A stretch of DNA of 59,414 nt. It comes from Cudoniella acicularis. Lineage: Eukaryota; Ascomycota; Leotiomycetes; Helotiales; Helotiaceae. The notes under the pieces were generated by a model. The model made no database searches, was not told where the DNA came from, and saw only the letters and a program-made list of their open reading frames with translations. The first letter of the stretch is position 1, and every line of letters begins with the position of its first letter. The DNA is taken from positions 1-59,414 of the forward strand of contig JAAMPI010000150.1 of assembly GCA_013054445.1 (NCBI GenBank). The letters run 5' to 3'. The position numbers were made by a program, and so were the translations under genes. Positions 1 to 11,741 of the stretch are shown one piece after another.

Positions 1-3000
1 GGTCGCGGTTGGTGAGCGATGAGGCGATGAGGCGAAGTGCTTGTGGCAGGTGCGCTCGCTGCAGTGCAGCACTTTGCAGGGGACATCGTGATCGTGATGT
101 CGGATGCATCTGCATCTGGCGACAAGGAGGTGGAGGAGTTCCCTAAATTAGCACGATCGGCCTCCCGGCTAGTAGGGTTTCTCTCGGCAGCCGCCTGTGC
201 GCGAGGGGCTAGGGGCGAGGAGCGAGGAGCAAGAGCCCGGGGAAACTTTTGGGAGATCCTCGTCAGGAACCTCTAACACTCTGTCAGGACATTCGAGAAT
301 CAACGAGACAGTGAAACACCACTCATGCTCTCTCTCTTAAGCCAAAGGCACCTCGAAGCTTGCGCAGCGCATAACGTCGCTCAAGGTGTCATTTTACCGC
401 CAGGATGTTCCTCTAGAAGGCTTCGAGAAGCATCTGAACATATCTTCTCTGAGTCCTCCGTCTTGCTCAAGTTGTTTTACCGCCGCCTCTCTGCTGTCTC
501 TGCTATCTTTGTGAATCATGCTCGAGGCGCTGGTGTTGGAAGATTCCGAGGTCATCAGTCGTCAATTGTCACTGGGCTTACCCGGCGGGTACTGTACACG
601 TTATTCAACGTCGTTGAGAAAGCTCGAGAAGCCCGTGCTAGACTACTCAAGTTTCTCACGGTTTGACGTCGCGCCCAGCCACTTCAGGAACTTAGGGGCA
701 TCAGCGCTTTATTAGGCCAGTCCCTGAGTGTCTGACTCGGTGATTTGTGGGGCAGAGCCAAGCCGGCACGAATTCCTCCAAGTCCCAAGACTTATGCAGT
801 GCGGCACCGTTGGTTGCGAGTAAATTGCAAGAGAATTTTCCTGGAGTTGCAGATCCACTTCGTACAGTCACGTACTGAATGCTACCCAAAAGACTTGCAG
901 CGAGGACTTTGCATTTTGACTCCTTTAGCTTGCCACTGGAGAATGTCCTCCTCCAGATCGCTAGGGGAATCCGCAGAAGCGACCATATCGTGGGAATATT
1001 ATCATCGCAAGGTTCGTTGGCCTCAATGAAGCCCTAAAGCTGGGCCAGCTGACCGCGAGTCGTACCTGTCTTGACCTTACCTGCTAGGACCACCCACGTT
1101 GAGAAGAATCTCGCAACCCCGCACAAGCCTTCTAGATGTCACCGAAAACGCCAATGAGGGTCTCATTTGCAGTAGCATATGCAAATCTTCGTAATCCGGT
1201 TACCAGTACATCCACAAAGGCTTTACCAGCGATCAAATAAGGTAAGTAATACTCCACGTCGACGGCTGTAATACGCCTAGGGCCTAGCATCATCTACACT
1301 TCCATCTAAGTTCCTTGGAGGCGGTACATGCAATGCCATTTTGGGGTTTCCTATTACAAATTTAAAGTCCTAAATTATGTCCCCTCGGGGAGTGACATGT
1401 GTCGGGGATCTAGTGATTGGATCCGCTGGAATAGCCTTTGTCCAGTAGCAAAGCACGAAGCTGAACCTTCCTGTCACGGACCTATTCAGGTAGATGGCGA
1501 AGTCAAGAAGGTGACGAAATTCCTTCGCTGTTAATCAGATACAGGCCCAAAGAGGCATATTTCAAGCACCCGAAATGCAAACCGCAAGTAGTTTTAGAGG
1601 CGAGTTTTCCGCACGTTTATGTTGTGTTCTCATGTCAGTACGCTATTTTGAGCTTTTGTCATCCCCTCCTTGCTGCATTAGGGATGTCAAAAACCCTATT
1701 CCGCTATGGAAACCTTGACAAACGTTTGTAACTTCTGTCACATGGTTAGACCAAAGTAAATTGCCAAGTGACTCTTCCCAAGATCCTGACTCTAGCTCCC
1801 CCCGAAATGCCGTGGGCAACTCCAACCACCCCCAAGATATTCTTTCGTTATAACCCTTGAGCCTGGTCCTCCCCCTCATAACGGATTGGCTCAGGGATCA
1901 AGAAATTCCATGATCAAGATTCTCTTTATAAAATCCCAACTGCATAGGAATCATCGGATATTACGAAATTGGAGGCTAGTTTTTGAACAGTGTCAAAGTC
2001 GACAGGAAATCGTTTTCAGAGTAACCAAGACAAACCCCCTCTTAACCATGGTTGCAAAAGCTTGCTCTCAAACTAGTTGATATGCCAATTTGGAGATTAC
2101 CTCTAAACAGCACTTTTCACTCTTCGAGTTAAAAAATAGTCAAAAATTTAAAATCTTTTCTAGAAATCAAATCTTCGCAGTCCGATCGCTTCTTAAAAAC
2201 CAAATTGCCAATAGAAAACAATGATCCTTTGTATGGCCTACAACGAGTTCTTCGAAAATTTACAACCCAGAAGCTCATTATTGTCAATATTCCCCGCAGC
2301 CGGAAACGTCGTCGCTTCAGCCAACCACCAACCATCATGACACCCCCCTAGTACCCCGGAAGCGAAATCCGACCTCTCCAGATTTATCCCGGTTGCAGAT
2401 TCAATTCCGGTCCGAGATCCTTCGTGGTCTCAATCCTTCGAATCTACCCGAGAAGTAGTTGTCTGCCTCCTGTAACATCGTATCGCCAACACGTTGTTCC
2501 TACACTGTGCTACATTCCCATTCCAACACCCCCAAGGGCCAAGAATAACCTTACAGTACCCTACATCGTGGGCACATCTTGGGGTCCAGACGGGACGATA
2601 AATTGTACGAGGGCCCGCAGAAAACACAGCCGCAATGCCCGCACTCACAAAATTGCGATCATTCCATCCCATCTTAAAAGGGGCCCCCTGCACACCCAAA
2701 AGCAGCACACCCTCCCAAATCTAGAAACAAGAAAACGTCAAAGCACCAGCTGCAACCTCACCCAATCAAGCGATTTTTCAGGCCCCTGGAAAAATTCTCA
2801 CCACCCCCTCCGGCGCTCGTGGACTCACGGACATGATGCCATGAGATGCGCAATGACGACTCCCGCCTGCAGCGGAGCCGATCTATCGTTTCAAACAAAC
2901 GCACTTGTTGGCAACTTTTGCGTGAGGCGTTCTGAAACAATGAAAGTGAAACGAGGAAACGAGCAAGTAAAGCACCCCGTAGGGAGTTGAAGCTGGAGCT

Positions 3001-4011
3001 GCGCTGCAACTTTTTAGTTTGCGCTGTAACTCACCTTACTTACTATTCAAGTTTTTATCCCGTGTAATACGGTGCCTAAAAATAAAGTATCTCAGTTTGG
3101 ATGTGACGCAGGAGTTTCTTTTGCGGCTTCTAGAAACTGGGAACAAGGGATTTGTATGGGCGGATGCATGTGGAGGAATACGGGGTTACGATTCGAGTGG
3201 CAAAAGCATGCGTTTGCATTGCATATTTCAGCGTCCATCCAAAATGCTCACAGGATTCGCGAGACATGCATACCATTTTCAGCAGGACATGTACTAGAAA
3301 AGGGGAACACGGCTTCATAGAAGAATATTAATGGCCATAATGATGTGAGGCGCGGCAATGTAGAATATATGTGCATTTTTTTTTTTGTTCGTTATAAGCC
3401 TGCATGCAGGTACGAACTGAACAAAGCTGGAGTGGGTGGTTGTGCTCGTCAAAAGAAATGACTGAATGAATGAGTGTATGATCGAATGTACACTCCAACA
3501 ATTTCCTCGCCCCCCTCTCTAATCAAACCACAAAAATCTCCTGCCATCCACCATAAACCACTGCCTCTCAGTAGGGCATGGTATCTGCTCTGCCTCCGCC
3601 GCTCCCACATCAACCTGCTTCGCTGTGCAAATCACCCACCACTTCCAATCCAGTCCATCAACCAACGTCCGCCCGCTGCAGAACGCCCTTTCCGTTTCGA
3701 AGAGATATCATACCGCCGGTCGTGAGATGAGCGCTCTCAATCTCTCCGTCGTCGTTCACATTGATGCTCCTGCGATGGAGATTCGATGAGATGCGACTCG
3801 AATGATTCTCGTCGAATGGCTTTCGACGAATGAGTAGAGAAGGTGTAGTAGTTTGTTCGCAAACCAAGAATTTCTCGGCAGCTATCAATCAACATGTCTA
3901 ATCAAGTCCTATTCTCCCCACATATGAGGATAATCATCAGCACGCATTTCTTGTATAGTCGTACATATCAGCAATTTAAAATGAATCCCATCTCGAATCG
4001 ACGCGAAGACG
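1..4011. other. gene-free left flank
   Basis: I see no supportable gene here. The open frames are short, mostly start at GTG or TTG, and none shows a recognisable motif or consistent splice signals. The stretch contains an 11-T run near 3376-3386 and, at its very left end, two tandem GCGATGAG octamers (16-31) that resemble the yeast PAC element. The right end is the 3' flank of the minus-strand UPF2 gene. Confidence 0.55.
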
Positions 4012-7000
4012 CTACTTTGCGGCCTGATGCCGAGCAGCCTTTCTGGATGCATGTTCTGCGAGCATCTCCTTTCTTGTGAGCCTGCCACCTTGAACTTTCA
4101 CTGGTGCTCTGATTCGAGGCTGCCTTGACCCTCTCAGGGTTTCGACCGTAGACAGGTGTTCATTACCAGCTACGACGACAGGCTGGGCTTCCATTGGAGC
4201 AGGGGATGAAGCTCCGTCATCTCTCCTCTTAACAGGAATTAAATTTTCGGAGAGTGAAGAATTGTTTTTGGGACCATACCAATCGACATCTGAGAGTTGT
4301 AATTTCCTTGCGCGCTGGCCACTGCGATTATTGCTCGACTTGTCAGGCCTTGCATAACTTGCAGCAGCAGCCTTCTCGAGACCTGCATTGGCATTGTGAA
4401 TATTGGGATTAGGTTGTAGGGGGGCCAGTAATTTATCACCATCTTGCTCTTCGCCATCACGAAGATCGTAATTCAAGACCAAATTCTTGATTCTTTGTTG
4501 CTCCTCCCTCTCGGCCGCCTGTTGAGTCTTCATCGCGATAGCAAAGGTCGAATCGGAGGGGAGAGCGACCGTCCGTGTCTAACGGATGGGTTAGTCACAG
4601 CCCAACATGAATGAGAAAGGAGATACAAACCTGTTGGCGGTTGCCGCGCTTGGTGAGAAGAGAGAAGGCCATAGTCCCAGTTGGAGGGGTATTGTCGGGG
4701 GCAGACTCCTCATTCCATAACTCATTAGTCGCAGACAGCTCGCGGTCTTTACGTCTAATGGGAAGAGGAACGTCGAATGTTGATTTTCGCTCGTGTTTTC
4801 GCGATTCTAGACTTTCAGCCATCATCTTTGCATACTCACGCTCAAAGTCAGCTTCATCCTCAGGATTGATTTCTTCTTCCCTGCGGGTAACCACAATGGA
4901 TTCTTCATCGGAATCAGTTCCAGGTGCGGAAGTTGCTGTATCGCCGTTGGCATCGATCTTATATGAAGTTAGTGCATGATTAGTAGGCCAACGAAGTGAA
5001 AACCTACATCTGCCTCTTCATCTGATGCCGATTCTTCCTCGGCTTCAGCTTCGTCTGCCTCGGCTTCAGCAAGAGCGTTCTCTGCTTCTCCATCATTAAG
5101 ACCATCATCTGAAGACGAATCACTGTCAGCATCTTCTGGCTCGACAATCTTGTCAAGCCCAGCAGTCTTTTGGTCTTGAGCCATAGCCAATTGGAAAGCG
5201 CGACTGGCTTCTTCAAGATTGGATGCAAGCTTCCATTGTGGTCGAGTTAATGCGAAGACGTCTTGAACAATGAACTCGATGTCCATAGGAAGAATTTCTT
5301 TGGTGTAGATGTAATACTACACGTAGTTAGTAGTAGCTAGGTTGTGAATAACAAGGCATTTACCTGAAAAAAAGATAAGAAGTAGTCTAGCTTCTTACCA
5401 GCGGCACCACGATTAAAGAAGATGCCACAAGTCTCTAGGAGATTTGCCACTAGACGAATACGGAAAAAGTCATCCGGCATGTCAAAGGGGTTGATACGAC
5501 CAGGAACAGGGGGACCTCCTGTATTTCGAATTAGTTAATGTTGCGCTTCAAAGTCGATTTTATTCTTACCGTGGCCAAAGGTCATGATTCGATACATTGT
5601 ATCAAAAATCACAGGGTGATCAACCATGCGATAATTGTAGAGTTCCCCCAAATACTTTACCTCGGCAAGACGGCGTTGATTGAACTTGAAATCGTTTTGT
5701 TCTAGGCCAACTACCACGTACTCCAGAAGGTTGTCGATCACAGTGGTGACAAAGTCTTGGTGATATCGATAGAGTGCGCTCACGAGAATTGCAAGCAGAT
5801 GGATATTACCGTATTTGACTTTGCCGGGTTTTGAAAAGACCTTCTCCAAAATATCAACAACCTGCTTATAGTTAGCTCTGCATATTGACGGGTAAGAAAT
5901 TATCTACCTCGGTCTCTTCCCAGTGCAGCCTACGAATTTGCTTGAGGATCTTGGTGTAATTGCGGTTGTTCATGTCGAGGTAAATGAGCTTCCGGATAAA
6001 TAGGTCAATTGGAGTTCTCTCTTTCTGCTGAATGGCAGCTCTGACAGGCGGGTCAACATAATAAACGGCGTTTTCAATTAGCATTCGCTCTTGCTGCCCA
6101 ATATGCTGAACCGATTTCTTGCGCTTCAGTGTTTCCAAGAAAGATGTCATGCGCGGGGATGTCTCCGGGTTTCGTAACAGATAACGACCACAATTCTCAA
6201 GCAGATTACAAATTATTTCGATGTTCATCCGAGAAAAGTCGTCCAAGCTGACTTTCAAGCAGTGGAAAATGACATGTTCAGGAACCACGCCAAATTTTGT
6301 CAATTCAGCAAGGTAGCGAATGTTTCCCAACCGAGCTTGACCAAGGAATTCCTTTTCCTTGCGTCGTTGGAGGCTGCGAAACTCCTGGTCTAGATGGTCG
6401 ACTAGGCCTTTAGGAATGTCCGGCATATACTTCCCAAGCGTGGCAACAAGTCGAGAGTAGGAGGGTAAAAGGTCACTCCGGCCCTTAGGGATTTCCTGAA
6501 CTGCTTTGATAAGGCGGTTTCTAGATGCCTTTGAATTGACAAAACAAAAATCGATAGCGGCCTGGTCAACCAAATCTTTACTAGTCAGATCCGGGAGCCG
6601 TGAAAGAAGAGAATCAACTTGTGCACCAATAGTTTTGTTGGCAATTGCTGTGGACTGGTCATCATCAGTTGTCTTCGAAATTCCCGATCCAGTTTCAACA
6701 GTGCTGGGCTCTCCTGCGTCGACTTTCTTCCCAACTTGCTCGTCTGTATCTGACTTTTTCTTCTTCCCGTCCTCGAGTAACATTCCAGGAACCTTGCCCT
6801 TCAAGTCAACAAGATTCTCATAGAATCTCCTCTCGTCCTCGTCCTCCCAAATTCCGGCACCCTCACCTTCGCCGCGTAAGTATTCCCCAGCTTTCACCAG
6901 TCCGATACCCCCGTTGCCTGATCCCGAAGTATCCTCAGAGTCTTTCAAATCCGGCATTTCTCCACTGATAGCGTCTGCAATGATCTGCGCGTTCGATACA

Positions 7001-8177
7001 AGCCGGTCCTGCGCTTTGACAGCCTTCTCGTAGCTTGCTTGCCTATCTTCAAAGACCTGTCCTGATTTAACATAGGCTTCTGCATCTTTTCGTGCTTGTT
7101 TGCTGATTGCTTTCTGATCACGAAGGAGATGGGCTTTTACGTCTTCGAAATAACGTTTGAGGATGTTACGGAATCGCTCTTGCAGCTCAGGTGAAGCAAG
7201 TGGTGGATCGTCAATGAGATTTCCAGAAGGGGCAATCTCAACAGGGGAGCCTTCGTCTGCTTCTGTAGCACCTTGCGTGATACTAGTAGCACCATCTTCT
7301 TCAACAGTTTTCCGACCCTCAGAGCCCGCTTCTTTGACACCCAGAATATCCCAACCGAATGCTTTGACAAATATTACAAGCAATGGCAAATTCGCATGTT
7401 CCCGGTCATGACCCAATAAATCCTTCAGCACTTCCAAAGGGAAGGGCTCTGCGCCGCCTCCTTTCCCACCTCCATTGGGTTTTGACTTGGTGTCAGGTGC
7501 TTTGGCAGAAGATCCTGAGAGCGACTCTTTGCCCCGAGAGATATCATCTGGGCGACTGACATCGTCTAGGGTTCTGAGCACCCCCACAAGCCAAAGCTCC
7601 GTCACTACTCTGAGAAGTATTCTTTGACGCGTGATACGCTCCTTCTCTTCCTTTTCTCGCACATCAGCGGCAAGAGTTTTCAACAATGATTTCTCTGGAG
7701 TGGCCAGTCCCTTACCAACAAGCCACCCAAGAAATTCCGTGAATTCTGCTGGTCCGAAACGCTGGTGTAAAGCGCTGACAATTTCCACCCCCGCCTCGAT
7801 CTCTCCCGGCGATTTCAGTCTACATAGACCCTCGTAGCATGCTGATATTATTTCGGAAAGGTATTTATGGAGGCTTAGTGTTCGGATTTCCTGCAAAAAT
7901 GTTCCAAGAGTGGCGGTAGAGATCGCGGTCCGTAGTCGTTTGATGAATGCGGTATTCTTCTTGAGAGATGAGTCGAGGGACTTGTTGACTTGATAGACGC
8001 CTTCAATTCATGTCAGACAATGGCGACCAGCGCTTGCATTCGCATGAACATCACTGACCTTTCTCTCCATCCCACGCTCTGCTATTCAATTCGCGCAACT
8101 CTCCTGTAATTCCATGACATCAGTGTACGCTTGTTCGTCACTATGCGCAAATACTCACGTTTCCTTTTGCGATCCAT
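4012..8177 (-). CDS. UPF2: Nonsense-mediated mRNA decay factor UPF2/NMD2
   Basis: Scaffold of the UPF complex: it bridges UPF3 at the exon junction complex to the UPF1 helicase and triggers decay of transcripts with premature stops; cytoplasmic. I read eight exons on the minus strand: 8177-8159, 8103-8059, 8000-5908, 5861-5570, 5518-5364, 5316-5008, 4957-4631 and 4578-4012. All junctions keep frame and give 1268 aa, close to human UPF2 (1272). The start is fixed by MDRKRK running through intron 1 into RELRELNSRAWDGE, the conserved N-terminus. MIF4G-type helical repeats fill roughly residues 25-870. A long acidic Asp/Glu/Ser linker follows (about 915-970), then a charged C-terminal region with the LNYDLRDGEEQDGD segment expected of the UPF1-binding tail. 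Introns are 46-58 bp. The gene is divergent from nitrate reductase across a 3.5-kb gap. No lesion seen. Confidence 0.95.
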
Positions 8178-11100
8178 GAGGATTACTCTGAGCCTTCTCT
8201 GGCTCGATGGTGGCTCTCAAGGGAGATTTTGTGCGCTGCAAAATTCCTTGTGCCCCCACATTCGTGACTTCTAGGGACGCATCAAGGTCCGGTGAAAGTA
8301 TGATCCAGCAGAGGCAATGAAATGCATCTGAATGGGCGAGTGCTAACAGGAGGTTCTGCCTGGCTGTTTGCTGTCTGAAAATCGCGTACGGAAACTACGT
8401 CCCTTGCTTTTTGCTGCCAATGTTTGGGTTGGAAGGTTTGATAGAGAAGCTTCTATCGATTAGCAGATCCCTCGCGTCTAAAAACAAGCGCGGTTACGGA
8501 CACCCTTGTTAACAGATCTTCCAATAGCCGCAACCCAATAGTCACAACCATTCACTCTTATCAATGGTCGTCATCATCTCTACATCTGTGAAATCAACAT
8601 TATTTGTTACATTTTCTTGCTTTAAGCGCACTCTACACACCTCCCGACCCTGGGTCTCCTCCATGAGAAATCCCCACCAGGCCGGTTTTGACGATCCCGA
8701 CACCTCTCTTTTTGTATCTGACGAGCGAATTATAATCAAAGCACCAAAATCCAGCAGCTCGACTTCTTTAGCAACGAATTATGCAACATTACTCCTGTCT
8801 GCTCGTTTCTCATGAATACAACTCCAAGTCCTGATCAAGCTCAGTCTTATCAAAGATTAAAAGACTCAAGCCCTTCCTCTCTTGTTCAAAACACAACCTG
8901 CTTCATTTGGGGTCCATGGTCATCATTACGGTAACCTCCTTCCAAGCAATCAGATCGAGCACAATGCAAGCGCCCGTGGGAAACCCTCAGTATGGGACTT
9001 TGCTCGTAGAGAAGCAAAAGAGATAGTTTGACAACCCTCCGAATGGTTTGCCCATTCTCTCTCCTCAAAGCATATTTGCACACCCCTGCAATTAAGATCT
9101 TGCTTTGTGGCGTTGACTGGAGGAGTCCAACCCATAACAGGATAATAGTAACAAACTTCGATCATAGACGCACTTGGCCCCCCGCAAACAAGAGCAGCTG
9201 CCAATTTTATCCCAAATGTGTTCATACTCAATCTCCGTGAATGCCCGACAGATGCACAGGGGATTTCCGACTCTTACTCAGCAATTATCGTGGCAACTCT
9301 GCCAATCAAAATGTCCACCTTTGGGCTTTTACCTCGGTATGAGACAAACAGCTGCCCAGAAACCTCATTATGTGAAGTCTGATTACCATGGGGCTTCGCA
9401 AATCAAGTGCCGTTTATGGTCCCGTTTTACGGGCAACTTCGGTTTTCAGACCCAGCCTATACGGCAATAAACCTTCAAGTTTATCAAACAACGAGATAAG
9501 GAAAATACTATTCGTGGCCACTCTGGTCAGTCATACCTATCTTCCTCGATATTCTGTCAATAAAACACTCGCTCTGGCTAAAAGCTTCTGAAAAGGATCA
9601 TCACCAAAGTCGGGCTGCAATATTTTTATATTCAAGCTACCGGAAGTGCCACTAGAAAGGCTGTAAGGGTGTAGACCTTCCCATGATGGGTTTGAAACCA
9701 GTCCTAAAAGAAACTTCTGATGGTAGATATTGAGGAGCGAGAAACAAATGGTCGGATCGCAAATAGCTACAGCTATACTTACAAACGTGAAGTCAATGGA
9801 TCATGGGTATGTACCGTGTCTTCAAAGAGCTTCAAAGGCCTCTTACTCACCTGTCTAGGAATGTAACAGAGACCAGAAGGACGGTCTTTTTCAGCCAAAA
9901 GTTTTGGCTGGAAAAGAGTGGCTGTCGCTCAGAAAACCAGAAAACCAATTGCGAATCACTCACGTTGGATTGGTTGTCCCAGAGACTGATAGGATTTCTA
10001 TGTCATATTCAAGTACCAGGTCGAAGGCAGACAAATGCTCCATCCGTTGGTCCACAGCCGGAAATACAGACAGCCGAAGCGGGAATTTTGGTCACGATAA
10101 TGGAAATGCCGACTCTCATGTATTGGAGAACCCTGTTCGGAAAAGTTGTCAGTCTGGTAAGAGCTGGAAGCTGTGAGCCGCTTACTAGGACAAGCCTCAC
10201 AATTTTCTCCGAGTGAAGCCCGGCCACGACACTTCTCCCACCACTGCAACCCATTGATGTTCGCCCTCAAGGGCCACTCATACAGAAGTACCAGCATAAA
10301 CACGCCATTATTGCAGCCCTTATGTGATATTACCGGATGTCATTCAAAGATGCGACTTGAATCCCACATTAAAGAGGGATCAGCTCAGCCGGATGCCCTC
10401 TCTAGCCTCTAGTACAGGAACGAAGCGGTTTCCTCAAATTAGTTGAGCCTGCTTTGAAGGTAAAGGATGCAAAGAGTGAACGGAATATGGTGCCCTACGT
10501 TGGAATCTCCATTACATCGACATTCTAACAAACGGAGTGCGGTCTACATTCAACATTCTGGAGCTGCAAATGCATGCGTCAAAACAATGACCGATAGTGA
10601 CAAATGCATCGAGCATCTCCGGGATCCAGGGAACTCGCTTGTGAAATTCTTCCAAGATAATTTCGCACGCAATTTTTCGGTTTGCCTGGATACCAGACCC
10701 TAAAGACCACCGCCTGACGGGTGGATGCCGATATTTCACCTACTGTCAGTTATTAATATGGGAATATATCTATGCCCCCACATTACACTGGTACCACAAC
10801 GTCCTAAAAAGAGAGCGGGGTGCATTCAACTCCAGTCATGGGCGCTATTTCCAAGGATCATGATGCTGTACACATCATCCAGTACATATTTCCATGGAGG
10901 CGCAACCGTTTGTTTCCGTCGCAGGATCTCATTACGCAGGTCTGTGCGAGAACAAGTAATTTTCTTTTTGAGACTAACGGCGCACATCTGAATCTCGATA
11001 GGCCATTTCCTAGGCGGTTTGACGTTCGCGTGTTGCTAGGTGTGATGTCAAACTAGAGGCGCTTTTGATAAGTACCCGGAAAAGGATTTTTTTTTTCCAT

Positions 11101-11741
11101 TCGCTGCATGTCTTAGCAGGCGGCCCCGTTTCCATCCAAGGTTCTGTGCGGCGAATCAGGCGCGGCGGTCCTTATCGAGAAGTGCAACGTCGCTCTGCCA
11201 CTTCCGCGGATCTTCCACGACGAAGATGCCTTTTCAGCCATAACATATCCCGCTGTTTTGGAAATGCAAAATCCAAGAGTGCACCCACAGGTGCCCCCCG
11301 GGTTCCGCGCAAATCGTCGCGCAACGCAAGATGCGAGATGTGAGGGCAATCCTGCCGACAGCGGGCCTTCCCTTCTCAGAGAGGCCCTCGGCGATTGGGA
11401 CCATACGGGCATGACAGTGAGGTACTTTTGTCTTCTTTCTCCACGCATCTGTCTATTTTGCCCAGCACAGTCCCCAGCGTAGTCCACCCCCGGTCTAGAT
11501 ATGTACAGTCGTTCTGCACTTCTGCACTTCTCCATTCACTACTTCCATAATTTTCGTCTTTATCTCTCTTTGGCTCTGGTGTTCATTCCAACTCACCTTA
11601 TCACTCTCACTTCCTCCAAGCCCTAACCATATTTTCCCTGGATATCGCCATACTAGCACGTCAACCCTGCACCTGGAGCATCCCCACGAACAGTACTGTA
11701 CCGCCTCCGCACAACCGTGTCTTTAAATAGTATCACCAACC
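8178..11741. other. long gene-free stretch between UPF2 and nitrate reductase
   Basis: This 3.5-kb interval separates two divergent genes. The longest open frame with an ATG (9803-10216, 137 codons) lacks any recognisable domain and has no supporting splice pattern, so I do not call it. The last ~700 bp before nitrate reductase contain several HGATAR-type GATA sites, listed separately. The rest could be promoter, decayed sequence or non-coding transcription units; the sequence alone does not decide. Confidence 0.5.
11066..11603. promoter_or_regulatory. GATA-factor (AreA/NIT2-type) site group upstream of nitrate reductase
   Basis: Four matches to HGATAR occur in the 700 bp before the nitrate reductase start: TGATAA at 11066-11071 (plus), and on the minus strand CGATAA at 11172-11177, AGATAA at 11560-11565 and TGATAA at 11598-11603. 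A one-mismatch version of the NirA/NIT4 motif CTCCGHGG (TTCCGCGG) lies near 11202-11209. Fungal nitrate reductase genes are normally activated by a GATA factor plus a nitrate-specific Zn2Cys6 factor, so the placement makes sense. The motifs are short, and binding is inference. Confidence 0.45.

Noticed and set aside
2424..2990. 188-codon plus-strand frame in the left flank
   Set aside because: Starts at GTG, low-complexity basic composition, overlaps a comparable minus-strand frame, no motif.
9803..10216. 137-codon ATG frame upstream of nitrate reductase
   Set aside because: No domain, overlapping frames on both strands, no splice partners.
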